A stretch of DNA of 64,000 nucleotides from contig NW_026622874.1 in assembly GCF_023065955.2 (NCBI RefSeq), forward strand, positions 84,572,658-84,636,657, given 5' to 3'. Positions within the stretch are counted from its first letter, which is position 1; each line of letters begins with the position of its first letter. The notes under the pieces were generated by a model. That model was given only the letters and a program-made list of their open reading frames with translations. It ran no database searches and was not told where the DNA came from. Source of the stretch: Ursus arctos. Taxonomy: Eukaryota; Chordata; Mammalia; Carnivora; Ursidae. A program made the position numbers and the translations under genes. This document shows, one piece after another, positions 1-14,941 of the stretch.

Positions 1-1300
1 CTCTTAATCCCCTTCACCAATTTCGCCCCCCCCCCTTTACCTCTGGCAACCATCAGTTTGCTTTCTTTCTTGAAGAGTTTGTTTTGTTTTGTTTGTTTGG
101 AGAACAGATTTTTCATGACACTTATACCCAGAACACATACTTCGACCAAAGCTTCCTGAAACAGTCTTTAACTCTTACAGTATGTAGTCCATACTGATTT
201 TTTCTAGTTTACTCTAGTTGACTGTATTTTCTAAGACGGTGATTTGCAAACTATTACATTGATTTTATGACATGGATGGGTCACAATTCATTGTTTGAAA
301 AGCACCATTTTAGACAACTGAGCCTGTTCACCCTTGTAAAACTCTATAGGTCAGCTTTCCTTGACAATCTGGGTTTGCAGGTAATTGTGTCCCTTAGTGC
401 GTACTTTGTGTGTTTCTGTGTTGAGTTGCTGCCTTGAGTAGCCGAAGGTATGTGCTTCCTTATGGGTGTCTGTGGATGTGGGAACATGGACGTGGGAGAC
501 TGGGGGGGACATGTTTGTACAGGATTTGCACCGACTGTAGTCAAGAGAGCAGTAAGCCTTGTCAGTGGATATAAAGAGAAAATAGAATATCTATCTGCTT
601 CTGGGAGCTCAGAACCCAGCTGGGTGACATCATACACACACACACACCCACACCCACACCCTACCCCTTTCAGCTTACTCCTCAAGCAAGTGGAAATGAG
701 CTGATGCGCTCAGGATATCATTTAGGATGTTTCAGGGTGTAAATAACAGAAAACCAACTCCATTTGGTTTATTTATTACTTTTTTTAAAATGTAAATTCA
801 ATTAGCCAACTTACAGTACATCCATAGATTCAGATGTAGTGTTCAGTAGTTTGTCAGTTTTATGTAACACCCAGTGCTCATCATATCACGTGCCCTCCTT
901 AATGCCCATCACCGAATTATGTCACCCCCACACCCACCTCCCCTCCGGCAACCCTCAGTTTGTTTGCTAGAGTTAAGAGTCTCCTATGGTTTTTCTCCAT
1001 CTCTGATGACTTCCCAGTCTGTTTTCCCTCCCTTCCCCTAGGTCCTCTGGCCTGTTTCTTATATTCCACATATGAGTGAAACCATATGATAATTGACTTT
1101 GTCTTACTGACTGGTTAGTGTACTTCGCTCAGCATAATACCCTCCAGTTCTATCCACGTGGATGTAAATGGTAAATTTTCATCCTTTCTGTTGGCTGGGT
1201 AATATTCCACATGGTATAGATGTGGTATAGATGGTAATACCACATCTTTTTCCATTCATCTATCGATGGCCATCTTGGCTCTTTCCACAGTTTGGCTGTT
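1..1300. repeat. 1.3 kb inverted repeat, copy A
   Basis: This block is the reverse complement of 14942-16240. The only difference noticed is one base in a C/G homopolymer near the outer end (ten C here, nine G in the partner). Every ORF in it is repeated identically in the partner. It starts at the window edge and ends exactly at the N gap. It holds the 3' end of an L1 (about 764-1300, minus) and a short CA/CCCACA tract (about 630-660). Near-identity right next to a gap suggests a mis-joined contig, although a true recent inverted duplication cannot be excluded. Confidence 0.9.
764..1300 (-). mobile_element. L1 3' end (duplicate of the 14942-15470 segment)
   Basis: The sequence is the reverse complement of the last 530 bases of the long L1 at 8630-15470, including the end of ORF2, the 3' UTR and the A-rich tail (read as T-rich on the plus strand). 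It is cut by the gap. The sequence on the far side of the gap is not L1, so the element does not continue. Confidence 0.85.
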
Positions 1301-1500
1301 NNNNNNNNNNNNNNNNNNNNNNNNNNNNNNNNNNNNNNNNNNNNNNNNNNNNNNNNNNNNNNNNNNNNNNNNNNNNNNNNNNNNNNNNNNNNNNNNNNNN
1401 NNNNNNNNNNNNNNNNNNNNNNNNNNNNNNNNNNNNNNNNNNNNNNNNNNNNNNNNNNNNNNNNNNNNNNNNNNNNNNNNNNNNNNNNNNNNNNNNNNNN
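1301..1500. other. assembly gap (200 N)
   Basis: Exactly 200 N bases, a typical placeholder length. The flanks do not belong to one another: the left flank is the inverted copy of an L1 3' end and the right flank is non-L1 sequence. ORFs that read through this block are meaningless. Confidence 0.99.
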
Positions 1501-1789
1501 CCAGGGAATGGGGGTCAGATCCCATCCACCACGTGTCTGCTGTGAGGCGCTGCAAGTCACTAAACTCCCTGGGCCAAGCTTTCCTCGTGTGCACAGTAGA
1601 GAAATTGACTGCACCTCACGGGGTTGTGAGGACTCATGAGGAAATAAATATACAAGCCACACGCACAGCAGGACCTGCGCTAGTAAGCGCCAAGGGTGTG
1701 CCTTTGATTTACTGACACGGGTACACAGATGTGGGGCCTGGCCTGGGCTGTACATGTATTTTTACTGTGGGCTGCAGCAGAGAGTGTGA

Positions 1790-2075
1790 AAGCCACACAC
1801 AGAGACACACACACACAAACATACACACTGAGTTAGACAAAGACAGTCATACGCACAGAGACGCAAAGACCCACACACAGCGGCACACAGACAGAAGAGA
1901 CAGACACAGAGAAACAGAGATACAAAATACAGACATGTAGACACACAGACCCCTACACACAGACACACAGAGAGGCAGAGACACAAAGACACAAACACAG
2001 AGACACAGACACACACACGCAGAGACTCACAGAGAACGACACACACACACACACACACATAGAGAGACACACTAA
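1790..2075. repeat. CA/ACAGA-rich low-complexity tract
   Basis: This is a degenerate run built from CACA, ACAGAGACA and AGACACACA units, with strong strand asymmetry: the plus strand is almost free of T. It explains the Val/Cys-rich 102-codon ORF on the minus strand and the Thr/His-rich ORF on the plus strand, neither of which is a gene. Confidence 0.85.
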
Positions 2076-3156
2076 CGGCCCTGCTCCACCACCTGCCTCC
2101 CCAGCCTGGTCACCCTCTGGGCTCCTAGCACATTCTCTCCATCTCTGTCATGTCCACTCACTCACTCAGCCCTGAGGAGGATTCTCGAACGCATTCTCTC
2201 CTCAGCTCACCAACTGCAAGGACACCCCTTTCTGGCCTGTTTCAACCACACACTGCGTGTCTCCTGCAACAGCTCCTCACACCCCTGAGGCCTGGCAAGA
2301 AACAAGGCGCTCCACAACCTGCTGACTGTTCGGCATCCCCCCCGCCATGCATGCTTTTAACACCCTCGTGTCCACCTTACTTCTATTCCAGAAATACAGA
2401 ACCAGTTGGTCAAAGGGGAAAGACAAAGAGAAACACAGATGCCGGTGTCCAGAATCCGGTGGTGGTGTCGCCGGTGCAGGCTGGGCCAAAGGAAAAGCGG
2501 GGGTCAGGATGATACCCCTGTTTCTGATGTGAACAACTGCGCAGGGAAGAGCACCGTGTATGTAGACGGTAGTATGTAGTATGTATATTAACTCACCTAT
2601 GTAGACAGTCAGGAGCGATGGGAAGCAGGGATGGGGGAGGGTCGCTGTCTTAGGGGTTGGCATGATGGGGTCAGAAATCAGAAGCAAGCATTTTCTAGTA
2701 GGAGGTGATCCCTATGGGTTAAGTGTCAGAACTATAGGTCCAGCTACCCCCAACCTAGTGGAAAAATCAGAGGGTCTGGTTTGGGGGAGAGGGAGGGTGA
2801 CAGAGGGACACAGGAGGAGAGAGTAAAGGACCGCTTCGTGATGTATCAGAAAAGACAGGCTCACCCATCTCAACCGTTCACTCTCAGAGCTGCCACACAT
2901 GCCTGCCCGTCTGCAGAGCGCGGCGATGGACGAGCTAGCTGAGGCTACTGGGAGGAAAGGCTTAGGGCAGACGAGAACTAACTTCTGCTAGGAAACTCCA
3001 CAGCACCCTTCCAGAACATTACTCCCACGACAGGAAAGGGTAAGGAGAGCCTAAAATTCCCAAAGACAATGAGAACAATTAAAAGCAGATGAAGGACAGC
3101 ATACACTCCCACATCTTCTGTAGGACTTCTTACTTTAGTATAAAGAGCTTCCCCTT
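2076..3156. other. unique sequence, nothing recognised
   Basis: Mixed-composition sequence with short ORFs in several frames and no splice-flanked conserved reading frame recognised. A small direct repeat (GTAGTATGTA type) lies near 2565-2585. If the LCMT1 interpretation is right, this lies in intron 3 of that copy. Confidence 0.4.
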
Positions 3157-3341
3157 GGGGCGCCTGGCTGGCTCAGTCGGGTGAGCGGCCAACGATGATT
3201 TCGGTTCAGGCCACGATCTCAGGGTCCTGGGATCCAGCGCAGCATCGGGCTCTGTGCTTAGAGGGGAGTCTGCTTAAGATTCTTCCTCTGCCTCTGCCCC
3301 TCCCCCCCCAATAAAAGTCAAATCTTTAAAAAAAAAAAAAA
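3157..3341 (+). mobile_element. carnivore SINE (SINEC)
   Basis: Starts with GGGGCGCCTGGCTGGCTC, continues through the tRNA-like body with the GGTCCTGGGATCCAGC motif and a pyrimidine-rich segment, and ends in an oligo-A tail of 14 A. Confidence 0.93.
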
Positions 3342-4057
3342 GCGCTCCCCATGCATCAGCTACTTGACCCTCAGAAGAACTGACTAAGGGGTCACTGGGG
3401 AGGGAAAGCTACCAAAAGGCACACCTCGAGCCTCTAAGGAACAGACAGCTTTTTTCTGGGCTTTCGAAAAGGAGCTAAATGGCTGCAGCACATGTTTCCA
3501 CTTTGGACTCTGGGATTCCCTGAGTCTGTCTGACACGCCACTCAGTGAAAGCTGGCGAGTCACAGGAGGCAAGAAAGACACCGAAGACAGGACCGGCTCC
3601 TGGATGGCAGCTGGGGACCGCCGTGAGGAAGCACAGCCCTTGGACTGGAAGAGGATCCCGCAGGGCCAACCGCAGCACAGGCTGCCTGAGGTGAGACCCA
3701 CCCTCTGCGTCCTTGATCCTTGGGTTGTGTGAAAACAGAAGTCGGGAGACACCGATCAGCTGAGGTCCCTTAAAGGGGTTCACTGCCCCTTTATTCTGTT
3801 TCTGTGATGGTACTGGCTTTCCTGGGCCCTCCTGGTGCCCGCTGCCCGAAGTGGGGAGCCTTCAACTGCCCAAAGTCTTGGGCCCCTGAGATCAAACAGA
3901 ACGAGCTCCCACGATGGTGGCAGCAAAAAGCCTGTGACCCGCTGCCTCTGCTGGTGCAGCTAGGGGAACATCCCCGGGGGAAGGTGCATGAGACAATGAG
4001 ACTGGCAGCCAAAATTTTCCCTGCCCCGTTCTACAAGCACATACCTCTCAATACAGG
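3342..4057. other. unique sequence, nothing recognised
   Basis: GC-moderate sequence with open frames of 70-120 codons in several frames and on both strands. None resembles a known family and none is flanked by convincing splice sites. Confidence 0.4.
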
Positions 4058-4255
4058 GATTAGCAAATTTACTGTAAATGGCCAGAAAGTATTTTAGTCT
4101 TTGCAGGCCAGACAGCCTCTCTTGGAACTACTCAACTCTGCTGTCATGCTGGTAAAGCAGCCATGGAGAAGATGCAGCTAAATGGGAGTGGCTGTGTTGC
4201 AATAAAACTTTATTTACGACGATAGCTGAGTGGGCTAAATTTGGCCCGACAGGCC
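4058..4255 (+). mobile_element. MER3-type hAT DNA transposon copy
   Basis: The sequence follows the typical MER3 course: a start like CAGGGGTCGGCAAACT (here degraded), then CTTTGCAGGCCAGACAG, ACTACTCAACTCTGC, GTGGCTGTGTTGCAATAAAACTTTATTTA, and an end reading TTTGGCCCGACAGGCCC. The ends are divergent, as expected for an ancient non-autonomous element. The assignment rests on memory of the consensus. Confidence 0.75.
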
Positions 4256-5300
4256 CAGGCTCCAAGAAGCAAAGAAGCATTGTTTATTTTTTATTATTTA
4301 AGAAACATATATATTTAAAAAAACCCTTTGGACCAATATAATTATCAAACAAAACAAAACACCTCCACAATATCTTACTGACCCTGTGCTGTTCGCCTTC
4401 CTCACTCCTGAGAGAGAACCTTTTTCTTGGAAGGGGTACCTAAGTCTCAATGTACCTTGTTCCCAGGAATAAAAATGTCAGATTTGTTCATTATTAACCC
4501 ACCTACATGACAGCGGGGAGAATCCAAATGTCGGGACCAAGTCGAAACGGTGTCGGGCCGAGAGGAGGCATTTCTCCAATGCCTTCCACTCACACTGCAC
4601 ACGTTCTGCCACTGCCTTCTGCTCCCGTTCCTTCCACCACACCATGGTCACTGAGGTACAGACGCACCACAGCCCAACAGACCGCAGAGACCCCCCTGAA
4701 CAAGCACAGGCTCTGTGTAGAGAACAGGGAAGGAACCTGGATTTGGAGGAGCTGCAGCCCATTTGGTCCCACTTCTGCCACTAACCAGACTCGTCTCCTT
4801 TCCTGTGAGTGAGCGCAGTTACACCTGTTCTTGCTCCCTAACAGAGCAGGTGAGGGACCAAATCAGGGAATAGCTGCAAAAGGCCTTTGTGTCATCGCAC
4901 AATCACCCAGCCGTGTGCACCTCCAGCCTGTACCAAAGACACTAGCAGGATGACAATAAAATCTTCGTTATTGCCAATATGGCAGATGCAGGGGCTCTGG
5001 CTCTCATAATTCCACGGGCAGGGTTCTTCCACCCATGCAGAGGAAATGTCTACTAGGATTTTTATCCTAAGCCCTGTTTGTAACAGCAAAGGATGAGATG
5101 AAAGGCACCCATCCTTCACCAGAGCTCTGGGGACACTAAGTATGTGGCTGACGGGGGCAGCAGGCGCAAGCATCTGGGGACGGGGGCGCGAGACAGACCG
5201 TCACTGCATTCCCTCTGAATATATTTTAACATTTCTGAACCAGGCGGGCACCTTCACAGGTGAAACAATTTGGGAAAGAAGAGGCAGAATTTTCATTTAC
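4256..5300. other. intronic-looking sequence, nothing recognised
   Basis: AT-rich start (4280-4380), then mixed sequence. A minus-strand open frame at 4478-4762 was considered as another LCMT1 exon, but it does not match that protein. LCMT1 exon 4 was looked for between here and position 1 and was not found. Confidence 0.35.
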
Positions 5301-5443
<143 letters not shown>

Positions 5444-5680
5444 CTATTGCTCAGTGAGGTGGGATATCATCCCTGCAGAGCACACGCCAGGAGAAAAGCA
5501 AATCAGGACACTTCTGCTCTTCCTCCGGGTCAGCAGGTTATTGTGGACTTCATGGGAGAAAGAGTGACTTTCACATTCTCTTCCTTTTTTAAATTTAATT
5601 CAAAGCTGCTACAAGCAAAGTAAGTACAATCTATTTAATGATTTAATGGAATGAACGATCTTACAAATAAATTGCCCCTT

Positions 5681-5868
5681 GGGGCACCCGGGTGGCTGTT
5701 GGTTAAGCGTCTGCCTTTGGCTCAGGTCAGGATCTCAGGGTCCTGGGATCAAGCCCTGCATCGGGCTCCCTGCTCAGCTGGGAGCCTGCTTCTCCCTCTG
5801 CCTCTGCCCCTCCTGCTCATGGTCTCTCTTTCCAATAAAGAAATAAAATCTTTAAAAATTAAAATAAA
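5681..5868 (+). mobile_element. carnivore SINE (SINEC)
   Basis: Head GGGGCACCCGGGTGGCTG, box-B-like region, GGTCCTGGGATCAAGC motif, and a tail ending AATAAAATCTTTAAAAATT. It lies in intron 2 of the LCMT1-like copy. Confidence 0.93.
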
Positions 5869-8206
<2,338 letters not shown>

Positions 8207-8404
8207 TTTTTAAGGTTTTATTTATTTATTTGAGAGAGAGAGAGAATAACTGAGAGAACACAAACAGGGGAAGTAGCAGAGGGAGAGGGAGAAGCAGACT
8301 TCCCACTGAGCAGGGACCCTGATGGGGGGCTCGATCTCAGGACCCTGAGATCATGACCTGAGCCCAAGGTAGCCGCTTAACTGACTGAGCCACCCATGCA
8401 CCCC
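8207..8404 (-). mobile_element. carnivore SINE (SINEC)
   Basis: Reverse-orientation element: T-rich start with TTTTATTTATTTATTTGAGAGAGAG, then the body, ending in CTGACTGAGCCACCCATGCACCCC. Confidence 0.93.
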
Positions 8405-8429
8405 TGTGTTTAACATTTCAACCAAATGG

Positions 8430-8617
8430 AGGTGTACCTGGGTGGCTCCGTCAATTCAGTGGCTACCTTGGGTTTAGGCTCACATCATGATCTCAGGGTC
8501 CTGGGATTGAGCCCCGTGTCGGACTCTGTGCTCAGCAGGGAGTCTGCTTCAGGATTCTCCCTCCCTTTGCCCATCCCCCTGCTCACTCTCTAAAATAAAT
8601 AAATATTTTTTAAAAAG
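8430..8617 (+). mobile_element. carnivore SINE (SINEC)
   Basis: Diverged head GGTGTACCTGGGTGGCTC, then GGTCCTGGGATTGAGC and a tail AAATAAATAAATATTTTTTAAAAAG. It lies directly upstream of the 5' end of the long L1. Confidence 0.88.
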
Positions 8618-10042
8618 TAATACATAGATGGAGGGAGGCAAGATGATGGAACAGCAGGGGACCTCAATTCATCTGGTCCCTGTAATTTAGCTAGATAACT
8701 ATTACGTCTTTCCGGACATGTATGAATTCAATCTGAGATGTACAGAAAGAATTGCTGGAATTCTACAAAGAGAAATGTGACCACTTTTTGCAAAGTAGAA
8801 GGTGCGGAGAAATGAATCTGTGGGGACATATGGGAAGATCATCTGCAGGGAGAGGGAGCCTGTGTGAGCTGTCCACAGGAAAGTGACATAACCCCAGAGT
8901 GCAAAATCAGACCTTTAGAAATCTGCTCCAAGTGAGAGACGTCCCTGCCTGAAAGGTGCTCAGGTGGCGAGGTGGGGCAGAATCCCAGGTGGGGCAGTGT
9001 GGTCTCAGGATCCCTAGGGTCACAGGAAAAACAGGGGTACCTGAGCCAGCAGAGTTCCCAGGCACTGGAGCCGGGAAATCTGTTAGGGTCAGGGAGCAGA
9101 GGAGGGGGATTGCCATAAACCTCAAACCGCAGCTTGGTCAGGCAACAGCTATCATGTGGGGGCCCTGCAAAGGACAGAAAAGCCGCGACCCTCCGCCTTC
9201 TCCTGGGAGGATCAGTGCAGGCATGCACTGCAGGAGACTGCAGAGTTTGGTATACACAAAAGTGAAGACCCCTTATCCCTGAGGGTTTACTGAAGAGAGG
9301 GAACCATGATCTTTCAGCACAGGGACTGGAGATCAGGGCATGACCACTTTTGTTTTCATCCTCTAAAGAGGCCCAGAAAGCCTTCAGGGAACAAAAGCCA
9401 TACAGACCAACTAGAGGCAGTTTACACTGAGCCTGGCCCCCTGGAAGTGGAGGGTACAACTCCCCCCAGGCAAAGACACCTGAGAATCAGCACAGTGGGC
9501 CCCTCCCCCAGAAAACCATGTGGAAAAACAGGTGAACACCAAGTTTAGAAGCAAGCACTAGGGGAAAACAGTAAATAAAATTCAAAGGTTTTCTCGTGAT
9601 TTGTTGATCTTTCAGTTTAAAATTTTCCTTTTCTTTTTTCCTTTTCAACTAGTTTCGTATATTATCAACTCTTTGCTTTTAAGTCTTTTTTTAACTTTCA
9701 TTTTTTTACATTTACATTAGATATATTCTTCCTTTTTGGCTTCTTTTCACTTTATTCAATTTTATGTTTCTGTATATGTATATATACATACACACACACA
9801 TTGGTGATTTTACATTATTGGGATTTAGTGTCTTTTAACAAACAGACTAAAATATACCCAAGACCAAGTGGATCACCTGTTTTGAACACCTGGGAGATTA
9901 TATTCTCTCTTCTCCCCTACCCTTTTTTTTTTTTCTTTTTTGGTTTCTGACCTCTTTGGATTTGTCTAGTGTGGATTTTGCTTGGGTCGTGGTTAATATT
10001 TTTGATTTTGCTCTCCTGTTCATCCATTCTTCTGTGAGCAAA

Positions 10043-10923
10043 ATAACTAGAAGGAGGAATTCACAACAAAAGAAAGAACCAGAGGCAATACTCTCTGCCA
10101 CAGATCTAATTGATATGGATATAAGTAAAATATCAGAGCTGGAATTCCGGATAACTATTATAAAGTTATTAGCTGGGCTTGAAAAAAGCATAAAAGAGAC
10201 TAGAGAATCTTAGTGCAGAAATAAAATCTAATCGGGCTGAAATTTAAAATGCTTTAACTGAGATGCAGTCTAAATTGGATGCTCTAACACCTAGGGTAAG
10301 TGAGGCAGAAGAGAGAGTAAGTGACATAGAAGACAAGTTGATGGAAAGGAAGGAAGCCGAGGGAAAGAGAGAAAAACAATTAATGGACCATGAAGGGAGG
10401 CTTCAAGAAATCAGCAATACCATAATGCAAAACAATTACTGGGGTCCCCGAGAACAAAGAAAGAGAGAGAGGGGAGACAGAAGGTATATTTGAGCAAATC
10501 ATAGCTGAGCATTTCCCTATCCCAGGATGGATACAGGCATTACAAGTCCAAGATATAGAGAGGACCCCCCTCAAAATCAATAAAAAGAGATCAACACTCC
10601 AACATACAAGAGCGAACCTTGCGGATTTCAGACATAAAGAGAAAATCCTGAAAGCATCTCGAGACAAGAGGTTCCTAACCTAAAAGGGTAGCAACACTAG
10701 GCTGGCAGCAGACCTATCCACAGAGCCCTGGGAAGCCAGAAAGGGCTGGCATGATATATTCAGGGTACTAAATGAGAAAAACATACAGCCAAGAATACTT
10801 TATCCAGCAAGGCTGTCATTCAGAATGGAAGGAGGAATAAAGGGCTTCCTGGACAAACAGAAACTGAAAGAACACATGACCACTAAACCAGCCCTGCAAG
10901 AAATATTAAAAGGGATCCTCTAA
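10043..10923 (+). pseudogene. L1 ORF1 remnant
   Basis: The expected start codon has become ATA, followed by TRRRNSQQKKEPEAI. A central coiled-coil-like stretch (KLDALTPRVSEAEERVSDIEDK) and the C-terminal region ending KGIL then stop are recognisable in shifted frames. Internal stops lie near 10210 and 10245, and the frame is broken again further on. The family protein is an RNA-binding trimer needed for L1 mobility. This copy is dead. Confidence 0.8.
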
Positions 10924-11805
10924 GCGAAGACTGAGCCCAAAAGTAATGTAAACCAGAAAGAAACAGAAACGATCTACAGAAACTGGGACTCTACAGGTAC
11001 TACAAAGGCACTAAATTCATATCTCTCAATAGTTACTCTGAATGTAAATGGGCTAAATGCTCCAATCAAAAGACACAGGGTATCAGATTGGATAAAAAAG
11101 CAAGACCCATTCATATGCTATCTACAAGAGACTCCGACACCTCCAGATTGAAAGTGAGGAGGGTACAGATCCATTTATGATGCTAATGGACTTCAAAAGA
11201 AAGCTGGGGTAGCAATGCTCACATCAGACAAATTAGATTTTAAACCAAAGACTATAGTAAGGCAGGAAGAGGGATGTTATATCATACTTAAAGGGTCCAC
11301 CCAATAAGAAGATCTAACAATTATAAATATTTATGCTCCTAACATGGGAGCAGCCAATTATATAAGTCAATTGAAAACCAAATTAAAGAAACAATTGATG
11401 ATAATACAATAATCATAGGGGACTTCAACACCCCACTCACAGCAATGGACAGATCATCTAAGCAGATGATCAACAAGGAAACAAGGGCTCTGAATGACAT
11501 GCTGTACCAGATGGACTTCATGGATATATACAGAGCATTCCATCCTAAAGCAAAAGAACACACATTCTTCTCCAGTGCACATGGAACATTCTCGAAAACA
11601 GATCACACTGGGTCACAAATCAGGTCCCAACCAATACCAAAAGACTGGGATTATTCCCTGCATATTTTCAGACCACAATGCTTTGAAACTGGAACTCAAG
11701 CACAAGAGGAAATTTAGAAGGAACACCAACACTCAGAAGCTAAAGAGCATCCTACTAAAGAATGAATGGGTCAACCAGGAAATTAAAGAAGAATTTTAAA
11801 AAATT

Positions 11806-12013
11806 CGAGGCAACTGGGTGACTCAGTCGTTAACTGTCTGCCTTCGGCTCAGGGCATGATTCCAGGGTCCTGGGATCAAGCCCCACATTGGGCTCCCTGC
11901 TTCTCTGAGAGCCTGCTTCTTCCTCTCCCACTCCCCCTGCGTGTGTTCCCTCTCTCGCTGGCTGTCTCTCTCTCTGTCAAATAAATAAATAAAATCTTAA
12001 AAAAAAAAAAAAG
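11806..12013 (+). mobile_element. SINEC inserted in L1 ORF2
   Basis: Head reads GAGGCAACTGGGTGACTC and the tail is AAATAAATAAATAAAATCTT plus oligo-A. It is flanked by a target-site duplication, AGAATTTTAAAAAATTC versus AGAATTAAAAAAATTC, matching L1 endonuclease insertion. Confidence 0.92.
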
Positions 12014-14644
12014 AATTAAAAAAATTCTTACCGAATGCAAATGAAAACGCAGCTACTCAAAACCTTTGAGATACAGCAAAAGCAGTCCTAAGAGGAAAGT
12101 ACATAGCAATACAAGCCTTTCTCAAAAAAAAATTAGAAAAGTATCAAATACACAAGCTAACCTTACACCTAAAGAAGCTAAAGAAAGGACAGCAAATAAA
12201 GCCTAGACCAAGCAGGAGAACGGACATTATAAAAAGCAGAGCAGAAATCAATGAAATCGAAACCAGAAGAACAGTAGAACAGATCAATGAACCTAGAGCT
12301 GGTTCTTTGAAATTATTAATAAGACTGATGAACCTCTAGCCAGACTTATCCAAAAGAAAGGGGAAAGGACCCAAAATAATAATATCATGAATGAAAGAGG
12401 AGAGATCACAACCAACACCAAGGAAATACAAACAATCTTAAGAACATATTATGAGCAGCTATATGACAACAAATGAGGCAATCTGGAAGAAACGGATGCG
12501 TTCCTGGAAACTTACAAACTACCAAAACTAAATCAGGAAGAAACAGAAAATCTGAACAGACCCATAACCAGCAAGGCAATAGAAGCAGTGATAGAAATAT
12601 CCCAACACACAAGAGTCCAGGGCCAGATGGTTTCCCAAGGGAATTCTACCAAACATTTAAAGAAAAACTCATACCTATTCTTCTGAGGCTGTTTCAAGAA
12701 ATAGAAATGGAAGGGAAACTTCCAAACTTGTTCTATAAGGCCAGCATTACCTTGATCCCAAAACCAGACAAAGACCCCATGGGTTTAAAAATTCTCACCA
12801 ACATACTATCCCGTAGGATACAACAGTACGTTAAAAGAAGTATTCACCGTGACCAAGTGGGATTTATTCCTGTGCTGCAAGGGTGGCTCAACATTCGCAA
12901 ATCAAATCAACATGATACATCACATTAATAAAAGAAAGGACAAGATGCATGCGGTCCTCTCAATTGATGCAGAAAAAGCATTGGACGAAATGCATCATCC
13001 TTTCTTGATTAAAATTCTCCACAGTGTTGGGGTAGAGGGAACATACCTCAGTAACATAAAAGACATCTACGAAAAGCCCACAGCGAGTATCACTCTCCAT
13101 GGGGAAAAACTGAGAGCTTTTCCCCTAAGGTCAGGAACACGACAGGGATGCCCACTCTCACCACACCTGTTCAAATAGAAGTCCTAGCCTCAGCAATCAG
13201 ACAACAAAAAGAAATAAAAGGCCTCCAAATGGGCAAAGAAGTCAAACAATCACTCTTTGCAGATGACACAATACTTTATGTGGAAAACCCAAACGACTCC
13301 ACCCCAAAATAGCTAGGACTCATACAAGAATTCAGCAACACGGCAGGATATAAAATCACCGCACAGAAATCAGTTGCATTTCTATACACTGACAATGAGA
13401 CAGAAGAAAGAGAAATGAAGGAATCGATCCCATTTACAATTGCACCAAAACCCATAAGATACCTAAGAATATACCTAACCAGAGAGGTCAAGGTACTGTA
13501 CTCCAAAATGTACAGAACACTTATGAAAGAAATTGAGGAAGACACAAAGAAACGGAAAAATGTTCCACGCTCATGGATTGGAAGAATATTGTTAAAATGT
13601 CTATGCTACACAGAGTAATCTATACATTCAATGCAATCCCTATGAAAAAACCATCAACTTTTTCACAAAGCTGTAACAAATAATCCTAAGATTTGTATGG
13701 AACCAGAAAAGACCCCAAAGAGCCAAAGGAATGTTGAAAAAGAAAACCAAAGCTGGGGGCATCACAATGTCAGACTTCAAGCTCCATTACAAAGCTGTAA
13801 CCATCAAGACAGCATGGTACTGGCACAAAAACAGACACATGGATCAATGGAACAGAACAGAAAATCCAGACATGGACCCTCAACTCTATGGTCAACTGAT
13901 CCTCGACAAAGCAGGAAAGAAATCCAATGGAAAAAGGAGAGCCTCTTCAATAAATGGTGCTGGGAAAATTGGACAGCTACATGAAAAAGAATGAAACTTG
14001 ACCACTCTCTCACACCATACACAAAGATAAACTCAAAATGGATGAAAGACCTTAATGTGAGACAGGAATCCCACAAAATCCTAGAGAACATAGGCAGCAA
14101 GCTCTTCCACCTCAGCCGCAGCAACTTCTTGCTAGACACATCTCCAAAGGCAAGGCAAGCAAAAGCAAAAATGAACTATTGGGACTTCATCACGATAAAA
14201 AGCTTCCACACAGCAAAGGAATCAGTCAACAAAACTAAAAGGCAACCCACAGAACGGGAAAAGATATTTGCAAATGTCTTATCAGATAAAGGGCTAGTAT
14301 CCAAGATCTATAAAGAACTTATCAAACTCAAAACTCAAAAAATGATCCAGAAACGGGCAGAAGACATGTACAGATATTTCTCCAAAGAAGACACACAAAT
14401 GACCAACAGACACATGAAAACCTGCTCCATATCATTTGGCATCAGGGAAATACAAATCAAAACCACAATGAGATAAAACTTCATACCAGTAAGAATGGTT
14501 TAAATTCACAAGACAGGAAACAAATGTTGGCAAGGATGACGATAAAGGTGAACACTTTTACACTGCTGGTGGGAAGGCAAACTGGTGCAGCCACTCTGGA
14601 AAACAGTATGGAGGTTCCTCAAGAAGTTAAAGATAGAGCTACCT

Positions 14645-14831
14645 TGGGATGCCTGGGTGGCTCAGTCAGTTGAGCATCTGCCTTTGGCTCGGGTCACGAT
14701 CCCAGACTCCTGGGATCACGTCCCGCGTCGGGCTCCTTGCTCAGCGGGGAGCCACCTTCTCCCTCTGCCTCCCATTCCCCCTGCTTGTGCTCTCTCTCTC
14801 TGACAAATAAATAAAATCTTAAAAAAAAAAA
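14645..14831 (+). mobile_element. SINEC inserted in L1 ORF2
   Basis: Head TTGGGATGCCTGGGTGGCTC, tail ACAAATAAATAAAATCTTAAAAAAAAAAA. The flanks repeat AGAGCTACC on both sides as a target-site duplication. Confidence 0.93.
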
Positions 14832-14941
14832 GAGCTACCCTACAACCCAGCAATTGTACTACTAGGTATTTACCCCAAAGATACAAATGTAGTGACCCGA
14901 AGGGGCACGTGCACCCCAATGTTCACATCAGCAATGTCCAC

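Noticed and set aside
344..685. 113-codon frame present twice (also 15557-15898)
   Set aside because: Identical only because it lies in the 1.3 kb inverted copy. No gene features.
1150..1755. ORFs that span the N gap
   Set aside because: More than 60 unknown residues. The two flanks do not belong together.
1762..2070. Val/Cys-rich 102-codon frame
   Set aside because: Direct translation of the CA-rich low-complexity tract.
3157..3230. tRNA-like heads of the SINEs
   Set aside because: They are the tRNA-derived promoter part of SINEs, diverged and without a folded tRNA 3' half. No true tRNA gene was seen.
4478..4762. 94-codon minus-strand frame considered as a further LCMT1 exon
   Set aside because: No similarity to the expected LCMT1 exon 4 sequence and no matching splice phases.
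8839..9459. A 206-codon open frame on the minus strand
   Set aside because: It lies entirely in the 5' UTR of the long L1, antisense.
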